DNA of 27,357 nucleotides from Sulfurovaceae bacterium (GCA_029933395.1 JAOZOG010000002.1:1-27357); one strand, 5' to 3'. Shown: positions 15,514 to 24,206, numbered from the stretch's first letter. A program made the numbers and translations. Notes: generated by a model from the letters alone, not told the origin.

Positions 15514-16650
15514 TTAAAACGTAAACCTCTCCTCTTTGAGTACGATAAACCTGGTAGCTTCGGGATCCGCAATATTCAGCTTCTTTGCCGCTTTTGGATT
15601 GACGATATAGTATCCGAAAGTGACTACAACCTGATCTCCCTCTTGAAGCATCGTATCATACTTTATCTTGCGGGTTTCAAGGGCCTTGATGGAGTTGTCG
15701 GAGATGATGGTATCGGCCAGCCAGGGCATGGAAGCTTTACCATTACTGCCGATTACTCTGGCAAATGAATCAGTTTTCAAGGGGATACTGTTGCCGCTTC
15801 TTTCAATAGTGACTCTTAATTGAGCCAATCTCAGAGGCTGCGGGAAGAGGGTATGGGTCGCTTCGTTTTTAATAGTGACAGTGAAACCGCTTCCATCTTT
15901 TTCCAAAGCGAATTTGATGTACTTTGAGAGCGCCTTCATATCACTGCTGTGGATGTTGGCCCCATGGTAGGCGTGTACTCCGTGCTCTTTCTGGTTGGCG
16001 AGTGGGCCCTGTACTTTGGGCATATGGCAGGAGATACATGTCTCTTTCGAGTCTCCCTGCTTGACTTCGAGGTCACAGACAGCAAAACCTTTGCCATTCT
16101 CTTTGTGGGAGTGGCATCCCATACAGGCGTTACCATTGTAGAAGTTTTCATTGCTGTAGTCGATATCATGATAGGGTGAACCGATGGTTTTGGTAAAGAG
16201 GCCGAAAAAACTGCTCTCCTCTTTGAATTCAACCTTCTTGCCCTTTTTCTCTTTATCGGCGGAGAAAAAATATTTCTTCTTGTTTGTCAGAATATTTTTG
16301 TTTGCCCTGGCATGCTTCTCAATACTTTGAATTTTGTGGCACTGCTGGCATGAGATTGGCTCATTCTGTTGAATGGCATTATCTGTCAGTTTACTTTTTC
16401 CTTTCATCAGCCGGTGATCCGAAGGTGTATGGCACTTGGCACAGTTATAGTTGCCTTTGGCTTTGGCGGGATGCAGATCCCAGACCGCTTTATGGACGGC
16501 GTCTTTGTAGATGGATGCTTTGCTATGCATAGAGTTTCGATACTCCTGATAGATCAAAGGATGGCAGGCTTTGCAGGTGGCATTTTCCAGCTCAGCCTGG
16601 GATTGTGTCGTTGCTGCGACAAACAATAAAAATAGTAACATTGCTTTCAA
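15514..16650 (-). CDS. pentaheme cytochrome c (paralogue B)
   Basis: From a TTG start this is about 378 residues: signal peptide (MKAMLLFLLFVAATTQSQA), then five CxxCH sites at ~26-30, 70-74, 101-105, 176-180 and 205-209, then a heme-free beta-rich C-terminal domain. The longest frame begins at an ATG at 16686, but that codon lies within the predicted -10 hexamer and has no ribosome site. The TTG at 16650 has AAGGA 7 nt upstream and a proper signal peptide. The heme spacing and domain order match paralogue A. It is convergent with the peroxidase gene and has its own FNR-type promoter, so it is expected to be induced with norCB and the heme d1 genes. Confidence 0.88.
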   Translation of the reverse strand: MKAMLLFLLFVAATTQSQAELENATCKACHPLIYQEYRNSMHSKASIYKDAVHKAVWDLHPAKAKGNYNCAKCHTPSDHRLMKGKSKLTDNAIQQNEPISCQQCHKIQSIEKHARANKNILTNKKKYFFSADKEKKGKKVEFKEESSFFGLFTKTIGSPYHDIDYSNENFYNGNACMGCHSHKENGKGFAVCDLEVKQGDSKETCISCHMPKVQGPLANQKEHGVHAYHGANIHSSDMKALSKYIKFALEKDGSGFTVTIKNEATHTLFPQPLRLAQLRVTIERSGNSIPLKTDSFARVIGSNGKASMPWLADTIISDNSIKALETRKIKYDTMLQEGDQVVVTFGYYIVNPKAAKKLNIADPEATRFIVLKEERFTF

Positions 16651-16684
16651 TGGAGAATCCTTGTTGTTTAATGGGGTATTTTTC

Positions 16685-16725
16685 ATTGTAGTTAAATTAG
16701 ATTAAATTATCTTGATAATAATCAA
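16685..16725 (-). promoter_or_regulatory. FNR-type class II promoter of pentaheme cytochrome B
   Basis: A perfect palindrome TTGATAATAATCAA at 16712-16725 is centred at 16718.5. On the minus strand TACAAT occupies 16690-16685, 31 bp from the box centre. The start would be near 16677, giving a leader of about 27 nt to the TTG. On the plus strand no good -10 stands at the matching distance, so the box probably serves only the cytochrome. Confidence 0.78.
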
Positions 16726-16824
16726 GACGATGATTGCGAATGCTTTGTTATCGAAAAATAAATGAATTGTTTATTTATTAACAAAATATTAACCACTTTA
16801 AGGAATACATAAAAGTTTCTCTGA

Positions 16825-16830
16825 TAAAAT
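16825..16830 (+). promoter_or_regulatory. -10 element of the porin gene
   Basis: TAAAAT in a long AT-rich gap, about 70 bp before the porin ATG, predicting a leader near 62 nt. No clear -35 hexamer. An abundant porin is expected to have a strong promoter, and the AT-rich upstream DNA (16730-16820) would suit this. Confidence 0.4.
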
Positions 16831-16899
16831 TCGATCATAAATGTGCTTTTCGTAAGAGAAAGTGTATTTTAATATTCATTTAAAAGACAAGGAGTAACA

Positions 16900-18258
16900 A
16901 TGAAGTTTACAAAATTGAGTCTCATCGCAGCAACAGCTGTAAGTATGGCAGTAGCGGGTGGAAATATCGCCCCAGTAGAGCCGGCACCAGTTGTCGAAGA
17001 AACATTCCCACAGTGGGATTTTAGCGGACAGGCGGTACTCTATTTTCAGACAGTAGATCACTTTGGTGGAACTGATCTGTTTGCACAGGAGTCAAACTTG
17101 GCAAATGCCGGTCTTCAGTTGAACGCTGTTGGTAATTTTGATCATGGCCTGAGTGTTGGTGCCCAATTGACAGGACTTGGAACACTGAGCCTTCAGAATG
17201 GTGTCGTATCTAACATTATGCAGAGTGCAGATGGCAACCTTAATGGTGGCGCAGTAACTAAACTGTGGGCAGCATGGGCAAACGACACTACTACTGTCAA
17301 GGGTGGTCGTATGGAACTTCCAAAGTCACTCTCTCCATTTGCGTGGTCTGAGGGATGGAACGTCTTCAAAAATACATATGAAGCAGCATTGGTGGTTAAC
17401 ACATCTATCCCCGATACAACTTTGGTTGGTGCATGGGTATCAGGTGCAAACCAGAATGGTGTGGGTGCATGGGACGGTAATGGTAACTGGTTTACACACG
17501 GTCTCCACAAAGGTGGATCAAACCTGAACAACTTCAACAAAGTAAATGGTGAAGACGGTATCTTTATGTTTACTGCTCAGAACAAATCCGTAAAAGGTTT
17601 GACTGTGACTGGTACTGTTTACTATGGTGAAAACTTGCTTGACAATATGATGATTAAAATCGCAGAGATGGATGGCGAGCCTGAACCAGTAGGTACAGGT
17701 GATGCTACAACAATCCTTTGGGGTGATGCTACTTATACAAATCCAGACACTTATGGTTTGATTGCTGGTGTTCAGGGTGGTACCATCGATGTTGGAAACG
17801 ATCTCGAAACAACAACTGCATTTGGTGCAAAACTCGGTGCAAAAATCAATATGTTCAGCCTGTTGGCAGCATACTCAAGTGTTGATGAAGGCGCAACTGG
17901 CGTATTTAACGTAGGTGGTGTAAAAACTCCTCTTTATACTCAGATGATCCTCAATCAGGGTTTTATCTCCAGCAATGCAGACACACTTCTCGTAAAGGGT
18001 GTTGTTAAAGCACTTGGCGGAAAATTCATTGCTCAGTATGGTATGACTACTTTGAACGACAGACCTATGGTTGTCGGTGTTGATGATATTGATTATAATG
18101 AATTTGACTTCATCTATAAGACAAAAGTATGGAATGACAAAATTTCATTGCTTGCTGCTTATGTCAATCAGGATCTTGAAGCTAAAATCGTTGACGATGT
18201 TGTTGTTGAGCCAGACTCTAACAACGTGATCCGTTTCTGGGCACGATATAATTTCTAA
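16900..18258 (+). CDS. outer-membrane porin
   Basis: A 452-residue protein with a signal peptide (~1-19, ending AVAGG), a short Pro-rich linker and then alternating hydrophobic beta strands throughout, finishing in FWARYNF with the terminal Phe recognised by the BAM machinery. This is the build of the Campylobacterota general porins. A strong AAGGAG site precedes the ATG. Codon use is notably uniform (many ACA, GCA, GGT), as in highly expressed genes. It should form a trimeric diffusion channel; selectivity cannot be read from the sequence. It is monocistronic, with its own promoter and a paired hairpin behind it. Confidence 0.85.
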   Translation: MKFTKLSLIAATAVSMAVAGGNIAPVEPAPVVEETFPQWDFSGQAVLYFQTVDHFGGTDLFAQESNLANAGLQLNAVGNFDHGLSVGAQLTGLGTLSLQNGVVSNIMQSADGNLNGGAVTKLWAAWANDTTTVKGGRMELPKSLSPFAWSEGWNVFKNTYEAALVVNTSIPDTTLVGAWVSGANQNGVGAWDGNGNWFTHGLHKGGSNLNNFNKVNGEDGIFMFTAQNKSVKGLTVTGTVYYGENLLDNMMIKIAEMDGEPEPVGTGDATTILWGDATYTNPDTYGLIAGVQGGTIDVGNDLETTTAFGAKLGAKINMFSLLAAYSSVDEGATGVFNVGGVKTPLYTQMILNQGFISSNADTLLVKGVVKALGGKFIAQYGMTTLNDRPMVVGVDDIDYNEFDFIYKTKVWNDKISLLAAYVNQDLEAKIVDDVVVEPDSNNVIRFWARYNF

Positions 18259-18277
18259 GAATCTCTCTTAGATTTAT

Positions 18278-18307
18278 ATCTCCTCCGGAGATCAGGCTTG
18301 TGCCTGA
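18278..18307 (+). terminator. tandem-hairpin terminator after the porin
   Basis: ATCTCC/GGAGAT (18278-18292) and TCAGGC/GCCTGA with a TTGT loop (18292-18307) form two adjacent 6-bp stems. The following 20 bases are T/C-rich (CTCCACTTCTTTTCTTTT), which fits an intrinsic terminator for the porin message. Confidence 0.6.
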
Positions 18308-18366
18308 CTCCACTTCTTTTCTTTTCAAATTCTTCTCATATTTACCATATTCTTTTCTATCCTTTA

Positions 18367-18395
18367 TAGACATTAAATCAAGATGGATGTATAAT
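18367..18395 (+). promoter_or_regulatory. sigma70-type promoter of the ClC-TrkA-TrkH operon
   Basis: TAGACA (18367-18372) and TATAAT (18390-18395) are separated by 17 bp, one mismatch from the full consensus. The start would be near 18402, about 28 nt before the GTG. This is the most canonical housekeeping promoter in the window. Confidence 0.7.
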
Positions 18396-18429
18396 CCAAT
18401 AATATGATGGACGATCAAAGGAGATGTAG

Positions 18430-19839
18430 GTGAGACGGCATTTGACAGAGCAGGGCTTCGTGTTTGCTTCTCTGGTCAAATGGGTACTCCTCTCCTCACT
18501 GATGGGTATCCTTATAGGAGCCTTGATTACACTTTTTCTCAAAGTTCTCAGTATGGCAGAGGGTTCAAGGGATCTTCTGCCTTTTCCCTACTATTTTACC
18601 CTTCCCTTTGCGCTGGTGCTGACTGTTTATGTGATCAAAAAACTTGCACCCAATGCCGAGGGCCATGGCACCGAGAAGGTGATCGAGGCGATCCATAAAA
18701 GCAATGGAAAGATAGAGATCGCCATACTGCCGGTCAAAGTGATGGCGACGGTAATCAGTATCTTTGCGGGTGCATCGGTGGGAAAAGAGGGACCCGGAGC
18801 ACAATTGGGTGCCGCTGCCTCCTCTTTTATCTCGACACTTTTTAAATTTAATACCCATGATAGAAAAAAACTGGTGATCTGTGGTATCTCTGCCGGCTTT
18901 GCATCGGTTTTTGGCACACCGATTGCCGGTGCGATTTTTGGGATCGAAATATTGATCGTCGGTACGATCATGTACGATGTGCTGCTTCCCTCTATCATCG
19001 CAGGCTTTACCGCCTTTCTGACAGCACAGTACCTGGGTGTGGAATACAGCTACTTCGCTTTGAAAAACTACTATACAGATATTCCTATCAATATTCACTT
19101 TGTCCTGATGGTGATACTGGCTGGACTTTTTTTCGGCATCGTGACCGATATATTTGTGACAGTGCTGCACCTGGTGCACAAGTTTATCAAAAATTTGAAA
19201 TGGCATTGGCTGCTCAAGCCTTTTGTGGTCGGGTTGCTTCTGGCTGTTGCCAGTTATTTTATTGGAGATCGTTATCTTGGTTTGGGTTTTGATACGATCA
19301 AAGAGTCACTCTCTCCTTTTACTGCCAGTGAAAATGTTTTTTGGTACGATACGATTGCCAAGATGATCTTTACTGCACTCTCCCTGGGAGGTGGTGCCAG
19401 CGGCGGTATCATCACGCCTGTTTTTTATATCGGTGCGGCATCCGGTAACTTTTTTGGTCACCTAGTCGGTGATCATGTCGCCTTTTTTGCGGCACTTGGT
19501 TTTGTTTCTGTGCTTGCGGGGGCGACCAATGCCCCTATTGCGGCGATCATTATGGCAGGAGAGCTTTTCGGTTTGGAGGTTGCGCACTATGCTGCTGTGA
19601 CAGCGGTTATCTCCTTTTTGATGACAGGACACAGAAGCGTCTTCCCTTCGCAGATACTGGCGATGAAAAAGTCGCAGCATTTGAAGATCAAGCTGGGAGA
19701 AGAGATCGAGAATGTGGAGATCGATTATACGGATGAAAAGTATATCCGGCGCATTAAAAATATCAGAGAGAGAATGAAAGCGAGACGAGAGCTCAAGAGG
19801 CAGAAGGCAGCCAGGGATAAAAAGAGGGAACGTAAGTGA
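18430..19839 (+). CDS. ClC-family chloride channel/transporter
   Basis: A 469-residue membrane protein of the ClC family. G-K-E-G-P-G-A-Q-L-G (Glu120 is the gating glutamate) and G-G-G-A-S-G-G-I-I-T-P-V-F match the second and third ion-path motifs; the first, normally G-S-G-I-P, is here G-H-G-T-E (78-82), as in several divergent bacterial branches. The gating Glu suggests a chloride/proton exchanger rather than a pure channel. The tail (~425-469) is strongly basic and charged, with no CBS domains. The start is a GTG with AAGGAG 6 nt upstream. Its last codons overlap the trkA GTG start by 4 nt, so chloride and potassium transport are coupled at the translation level. Confidence 0.92.
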   Translation: MRRHLTEQGFVFASLVKWVLLSSLMGILIGALITLFLKVLSMAEGSRDLLPFPYYFTLPFALVLTVYVIKKLAPNAEGHGTEKVIEAIHKSNGKIEIAILPVKVMATVISIFAGASVGKEGPGAQLGAAASSFISTLFKFNTHDRKKLVICGISAGFASVFGTPIAGAIFGIEILIVGTIMYDVLLPSIIAGFTAFLTAQYLGVEYSYFALKNYYTDIPINIHFVLMVILAGLFFGIVTDIFVTVLHLVHKFIKNLKWHWLLKPFVVGLLLAVASYFIGDRYLGLGFDTIKESLSPFTASENVFWYDTIAKMIFTALSLGGGASGGIITPVFYIGAASGNFFGHLVGDHVAFFAALGFVSVLAGATNAPIAAIIMAGELFGLEVAHYAAVTAVISFLMTGHRSVFPSQILAMKKSQHLKIKLGEEIENVEIDYTDEKYIRRIKNIRERMKARRELKRQKAARDKKRERK

Positions 19840-21161
19840 AAATTATCATTGCCGGTGCCGGCCAGGTCGGCTTCGAGCTTGCAAGAGTGCTCTCTGCTCA
19901 TCACGATGTCACTGTCATCGATAAGGATACAGAAGCACTGGAGCGGATCCATGAGTTGATCGATATCTTTCCGGTTGCGGGGGATATCGAAAACCCGGAT
20001 ACCTATCGGGCACTGTATGAAACAGAAGCTGATATCTTTGTAGCAGTGACAGACAGCGACGAAGTCAATCTGCTGTCGACACTGATCATCAATGACATCA
20101 TCAGTGTGAAAAAAAAGCTGATCCGGCTCAGGAACAACTACTTTGCCAAGAGTGGTATCACACAGACACTGGGGATCACCGAATCTGTTTTCCCCTTCAG
20201 GCTGGCAGCCGAGACGATCCGGCTTTTGCTGGCATATCCCGAAGCCAACAATGTAAAGAAATTTTTTGGAACCGAGGTGAAACTGATCTCTATCGAGGTA
20301 GACAATCCCGATTATGAAGAGAAGAAGATCACCTTTTTTGAGAGTTCTGAAGTGAAAATCGTAGGTATCGAACGGGATAAAATATTTTTCATTCCCTCCG
20401 CTGATGAGAGAATTATCCATGGGGACCTTCTCTACTTTCTGGGGAAGGGGGAGGTAGTGGAGGGGCTCTATAGTCGTCTCGATCTCAAAATGCCGCACAG
20501 GATCAGGAATGCTGTAGTCTTTGGCGCCAAATTTCTTGGTCTGGAGATTGCCAGAGTCCTGATAGAAGAGGGTGTCAAAGTCAAAGTGGTCGAAAAAGAT
20601 CTGGAGCTGTGCAAAAGAGCCTCGGAAAGATTGCAGGAGAATGCACTGGTCATCAATAGCCATTATGATGAAGAGATTCTCTATCGTGAGGAGAATCTGG
20701 CAGATGCCGATATGGTAATCGCGACAGGCAAGGAGGATGAAGAGAATATTGTCCGTTCCCTGCAGGCTAAAGAGGTGGGCATACCCAAGGTCGTATCGAT
20801 CAACAACGAGCATAAATATTACAATCTGATGCATCGGCTCGGTATCATCGTGGCACGCGGCCCCAGAACGGCGACCTACTATACGATGTTGGAGCTGATC
20901 GCTTCACGGTCGATCATCCGGGAAAAACATTTTTGTGGTGGCCAGGGGGTTGCACTGATCAGAAAAATCTATCCCGATTCTCTGCTGATCGGCAAAGAGC
21001 CCAAAGCTTTCAAGGAGAAAGATGCACTTGCGCTGATCGAGAGAGAAGGAATGTTGATGCCTGTACCATCCGGAGAAATGTTGCAGGAGGGAGATATTCT
21101 TTTCCTATTCGTCTCTCAAAAGTTGCAGGAAAAGGGAAAAGAGTGGATCTCCTCTCTCTAA
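19836..21161 (+). CDS. trkA: Trk potassium uptake regulatory subunit
   Basis: A 441-residue cytoplasmic protein with two RCK repeats. The first begins IIIAGAGQVGFELAR, a complete dinucleotide-binding GxGxxG loop followed by an Asp (VIDKD) at the end of the second strand. The second (~residue 225 on) has a degenerate loop, VVFGAKFLGLEIAR. Each is followed by a TrkA-C type domain. It gates the TrkH channel in response to NAD(H)/ATP. The GTG start overlaps the ClC stop, and its end overlaps the trkH start by 19 nt. Confidence 0.95.
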   Translation: MKIIIAGAGQVGFELARVLSAHHDVTVIDKDTEALERIHELIDIFPVAGDIENPDTYRALYETEADIFVAVTDSDEVNLLSTLIINDIISVKKKLIRLRNNYFAKSGITQTLGITESVFPFRLAAETIRLLLAYPEANNVKKFFGTEVKLISIEVDNPDYEEKKITFFESSEVKIVGIERDKIFFIPSADERIIHGDLLYFLGKGEVVEGLYSRLDLKMPHRIRNAVVFGAKFLGLEIARVLIEEGVKVKVVEKDLELCKRASERLQENALVINSHYDEEILYREENLADADMVIATGKEDEENIVRSLQAKEVGIPKVVSINNEHKYYNLMHRLGIIVARGPRTATYYTMLELIASRSIIREKHFCGGQGVALIRKIYPDSLLIGKEPKAFKEKDALALIEREGMLMPVPSGEMLQEGDILFLFVSQKLQEKGKEWISSL

Positions 21162-22597
21162 AAAATATTCTCAAGCTGATCTCACTGATCATACTCTTTC
21201 TCTCTTTTTTCTTTTTGCTTCCGATTGTGGCAGGACTCATCTACCATGAGAATATCTACTCTTTTCTCTATTTCGATCTTGCCCTCTTTGTACTGTCGCT
21301 GCTGCTCTATCTCCCGATGCGGAGGTATGAGATGACAATGCGGATCAGGGACGCTATATTGGCAGTCAATCTGATCTGGATACTGCTGGGGGTTGTGGGC
21401 GCCATTCCGCTGCTGCTCTATACCGATATTACGTTTGCTGATGGTTTTTTCGAATCGATCAGCGGATTTACCACGACTGGAGCGACGATCTATAGCGATA
21501 TCGAAGCACTGCCCAGGCATATACTGCTTCTCAGAAGCTTGATGCATTGGTTGGGGGGTATTGGGATCATTGTGTTGGGTGTGGGACTCTTCTCTCTGAT
21601 CAACCCAACGGGATCTATGGCACTTTTCAAAGCGGAGGCGACGGGAAACAGGCTGGAGAAGATGACCCCAAAGATCAGAGATACAGCAGTGAAGATCTGG
21701 GGCGTTTATGCGGTCTTGACACTGCTGGATATGTTGCTCCTGAGAATGGAGGGGATGAGTTTTTTTGACGCGCTCAATCATGCCTTTTCGACTATTTCTA
21801 CGGGTGGATTCTCGACAAAAAACAATTCGATGGCTTATTGGGGCGGCAATCCTTTGATCCTCTGGACAACAACCATTTTTATGTTCCTCTCCGGTATTAA
21901 CTTTCTGGCTCACCTGAAGCTTTTCAATGGTGATGATAGTGGCTACAAAATGGAAGAGGTCAAATGGTACGCAGGAATTTTTCTACTCTTCAGCTTTTTT
22001 TTGACACTTGATCACTATTTGACAAGCAGTGATTCGCTGGGTCACGCAGCTACCCACGCCTCTTTTACGATTGCTTCGGTGATGACGACGACGGGATTTG
22101 CCTCATTGGATTATGCACAGTGGGGCAGTGGAGCGGTTGCCTTGATCTTTCTGGCGATGCTGGTTGGAGGCAATGCGGGATCGACAGCGGGCGGCTTCAA
22201 GGTGAGCCGGCTTGTTGTCTTGGGAAAAAATATCGGCCTTCAGGTCAGGAAGCTTCTCCACCCAAGGGCAATCACTTCGCTCTATCTGGATGGAAACAGG
22301 ATTACCTACGATATACTGGGGGTTATCAGTGGTTTCGCTTTTCTTTTTGTGTTGACCAATATCGCGGTGTCTGGTTATCTCTTCGCAAGAGGCTATGACG
22401 TGATGACATCGATCAGTGCCGCCGTCGCAATGGTGGGCAATATCGGTCCGGGATTTTCACATGTCGGCCCTGTCGAGAATTATCATTTTTTCAGCTCTGT
22501 GGACAAGGTGATACTCTCTGCGGCGATGATTCTTGGAAGATTGGAATTCTACACCGTTGTAATCCTCTTTTCGCGTGCATTCTGGAAACGTTTTTAG
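21143..22597 (+). CDS. trkH: Trk potassium uptake channel subunit
   Basis: About 484 residues from a GTG at 21143, which has an AAAGGG-type site a few bases upstream; an open frame reaches much further back inside trkA but lacks both a ribosome site and a hydrophobic start. It is a polytopic protein with four M1-P-M2 units. Filter-like segments include ISGFTTTGATIYSD, FSTISTGGFSTKN, SVMTTTGFASLDY and AMVGNIGPGFS. It is the potassium-conducting pore of the Trk system in the inner membrane. It ends the ClC-TrkA-TrkH operon. Confidence 0.95.
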   Translation: MDLLSLKNILKLISLIILFLSFFFLLPIVAGLIYHENIYSFLYFDLALFVLSLLLYLPMRRYEMTMRIRDAILAVNLIWILLGVVGAIPLLLYTDITFADGFFESISGFTTTGATIYSDIEALPRHILLLRSLMHWLGGIGIIVLGVGLFSLINPTGSMALFKAEATGNRLEKMTPKIRDTAVKIWGVYAVLTLLDMLLLRMEGMSFFDALNHAFSTISTGGFSTKNNSMAYWGGNPLILWTTTIFMFLSGINFLAHLKLFNGDDSGYKMEEVKWYAGIFLLFSFFLTLDHYLTSSDSLGHAATHASFTIASVMTTTGFASLDYAQWGSGAVALIFLAMLVGGNAGSTAGGFKVSRLVVLGKNIGLQVRKLLHPRAITSLYLDGNRITYDILGVISGFAFLFVLTNIAVSGYLFARGYDVMTSISAAVAMVGNIGPGFSHVGPVENYHFFSSVDKVILSAAMILGRLEFYTVVILFSRAFWKRF

Positions 22598-22675
22598 AAA
22601 ATTTTTCTGCCCAATGCATCCAAAAGAATGCTCTGTGTTGCCAAATAGTGCCTTACTTGCCTATTTTCAAATTCT

Positions 22676-22717
22676 TTGTCTTAAATCAAGTGCCTAAAAC
22701 AAAAAAATTGTTATGAT
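22676..22717 (+). promoter_or_regulatory. FNR-type class II promoter of the heme d1 operon
   Basis: TTGTCTTAAATCAA at 22676-22689 differs from the other boxes by one base in the left arm. TATGAT occupies 22712-22717, and the two centres are 32 bp apart, the same geometry as before norCB. The start would be near 22724 with a leader of about 28 nt. Confidence 0.7.
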
Positions 22718-22751
22718 TCTCCCTAACCTTGATCGAAAATGGATATAAAGA

Positions 22752-23075
22752 ATGAATAAACTGTTGGTCCTGTTATTGTTGGCAATGGGTGCATCACATA
22801 TGCTGCAGGCAGCTGAAGGAAAAAAAGTTTTTGAAACCTATTGTTGGGGCTGCCATCACCAGACAGCAGTGGCATTTGGCCCTCCCTTTACGGAGATCGC
22901 CGCCAAGCGCAATGCGGATGAGATACGCGGCATGATCACGGATCCCGACTCGGTATCCAAAGTTTTTGGCTACAAGCGCAATGCAATGCCCCCCTTCAAG
23001 CTCACCAAAGAAGAGATGGAAGCGGTGACCGCCTATATCCTCTCCTATAAACCTGAAAACAAAGAGAAAAAGTAG
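22752..23075 (+). CDS. nirC: small periplasmic monoheme cytochrome c, NirC-like
   Basis: A 107-residue secreted cytochrome: signal peptide (~1-20, ending LQAAEG), one heme site C-W-G-C-H (31-35) and Met79 in N-A-M-P-P-F as the probable sixth ligand. Size, class I fold and place at the head of a heme d1 operon match NirC, which can pass electrons to NirS or take part in heme d1 maturation. The stop codon directly abuts the nirJ ATG. The symbol rests on context; short cytochromes c of this sort cannot be told apart by sequence alone. Confidence 0.8.
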   Translation: MNKLLVLLLLAMGASHMLQAAEGKKVFETYCWGCHHQTAVAFGPPFTEIAAKRNADEIRGMITDPDSVSKVFGYKRNAMPPFKLTKEEMEAVTAYILSYKPENKEKK

Positions 23076-24206
23076 ATGTTTAGACTCTCTAATCTACTCA
23101 ATTCTGTATTGGCCGATAAGCCTGCACGGGTTTTGGATGGCAGTATCGCGATCTGGAATTTTACCAATCGCTGCAATCTCTCCTGCCTGCACTGTTACTC
23201 CAAGGCAGATCTGGATGCCGTCGATACATTGACGACAGAGATGATTATGGAAACACTGCCAAAGCTCAAAGCCAATGGAGTAAAATTTCTCATCTTTTCG
23301 GGGGGTGAGCCCCTGACCAGAAAAGATATTTTCGATATCGCCGCGCGTTGCAAAGAGCTGGGAATTGTCACCTATCTCTCTACGAACGGCCTCTATGTCA
23401 AACAGAGCAATGCGCAGAAGATTCTCGATACCTTCGACTATATCGGTATCAGTATCGATGGCAGTCCTGATGTCCATGACGCATTCCGGGGACTCAAGGG
23501 TTCTTTTGAAGAGTCCATGAAAGCAGTGGATCTGCTCAACAGTTTTGGGCAGACCAAAGTAGGTATCCGTTTTACGATCACCAAAGATACCTACAATGAC
23601 CTCCGTTTTATCTTTGAATTGGCGGAAGAACACAATATTCCCAAGATCTATATTTCACATCTTGTCTACAGCGGACGGGGGCTGGACAATCTGAAGATGG
23701 ATCTGACCAAAGAGCAGCGTATCACCGCGGTCAACTATATCCTGGATAAAGCGTTCGAGTATCACGAAAGCGGCAGAGATATCGAGATCGTGACAGGCAA
23801 TATGGAGATGGATGCGATCCTCTTCTATGATCGTTTTGCGGAGAGATATCCCGAATATGCCGAAGAGATGAAACGCAGACTGGTCGCCTGGGGCGGCAAC
23901 AGTGCAGGGCGGAAGCTGCTCAATATCGACAGCGAAGGTTTTGTCAAGCCTGACCCCTTCTTCCCTGTGAAGATCGGTAACATTCTGACGCAGGATTTTT
24001 CCGATATCTGGACCAATGAACCGACAGAGCTGCTGCAAAAGCTTCGTGTCCATCCGCGGGAGCTCTCCGGAAAATGTGCCGAATGCACCTACCTCACTAT
24101 CTGTAACGGTGGATCCCGAAGCAGGGCGTATGCCATCTATGGTGATATGTGGGCAGAAGACCCCTCCTGCTATCTCACAGAAGAACAAACCAAAGGAAGA
24201 TCATGA
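23076..24206 (+). CDS. nirJ: heme d1 biosynthesis radical SAM protein
   Basis: A 376-residue cytoplasmic radical SAM enzyme. The 4Fe-4S/SAM motif is C-N-L-S-C-L-H-C (Cys33, Cys37, Cys40), followed by the G-G-E-P segment. A SPASM-like C-terminus has Cys334, Cys337, Cys343 and Cys365 for a second cluster (C-A-E-C-T-Y-L-T-I-C-N-G-G-S-R-S-R-A). This tail and the order nirC-nirJ-nirF identify it as NirJ, which replaces the two propionate side chains of the d1 precursor by keto groups. AhbC/AhbD of the alternative heme pathway are close relatives, but the neighbouring nirF favours heme d1. Its stop overlaps the nirF start (ATGA). Confidence 0.93.
   Translation: MFRLSNLLNSVLADKPARVLDGSIAIWNFTNRCNLSCLHCYSKADLDAVDTLTTEMIMETLPKLKANGVKFLIFSGGEPLTRKDIFDIAARCKELGIVTYLSTNGLYVKQSNAQKILDTFDYIGISIDGSPDVHDAFRGLKGSFEESMKAVDLLNSFGQTKVGIRFTITKDTYNDLRFIFELAEEHNIPKIYISHLVYSGRGLDNLKMDLTKEQRITAVNYILDKAFEYHESGRDIEIVTGNMEMDAILFYDRFAERYPEYAEEMKRRLVAWGGNSAGRKLLNIDSEGFVKPDPFFPVKIGNILTQDFSDIWTNEPTELLQKLRVHPRELSGKCAECTYLTICNGGSRSRAYAIYGDMWAEDPSCYLTEEQTKGRS

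Noticed and set aside
18367..18380. FNR-type box before the ClC gene, because of an ATCAA half-site
   Set aside because: The left half does not match TTGAY, and the half-site falls within the -35/-10 spacer of a good sigma70-type promoter.
19725..20834. 369-residue open frame opposite trkA
   Set aside because: Antisense shadow of trkA with improbable composition (many Cys, His, Phe) and no promoter or ribosome site.
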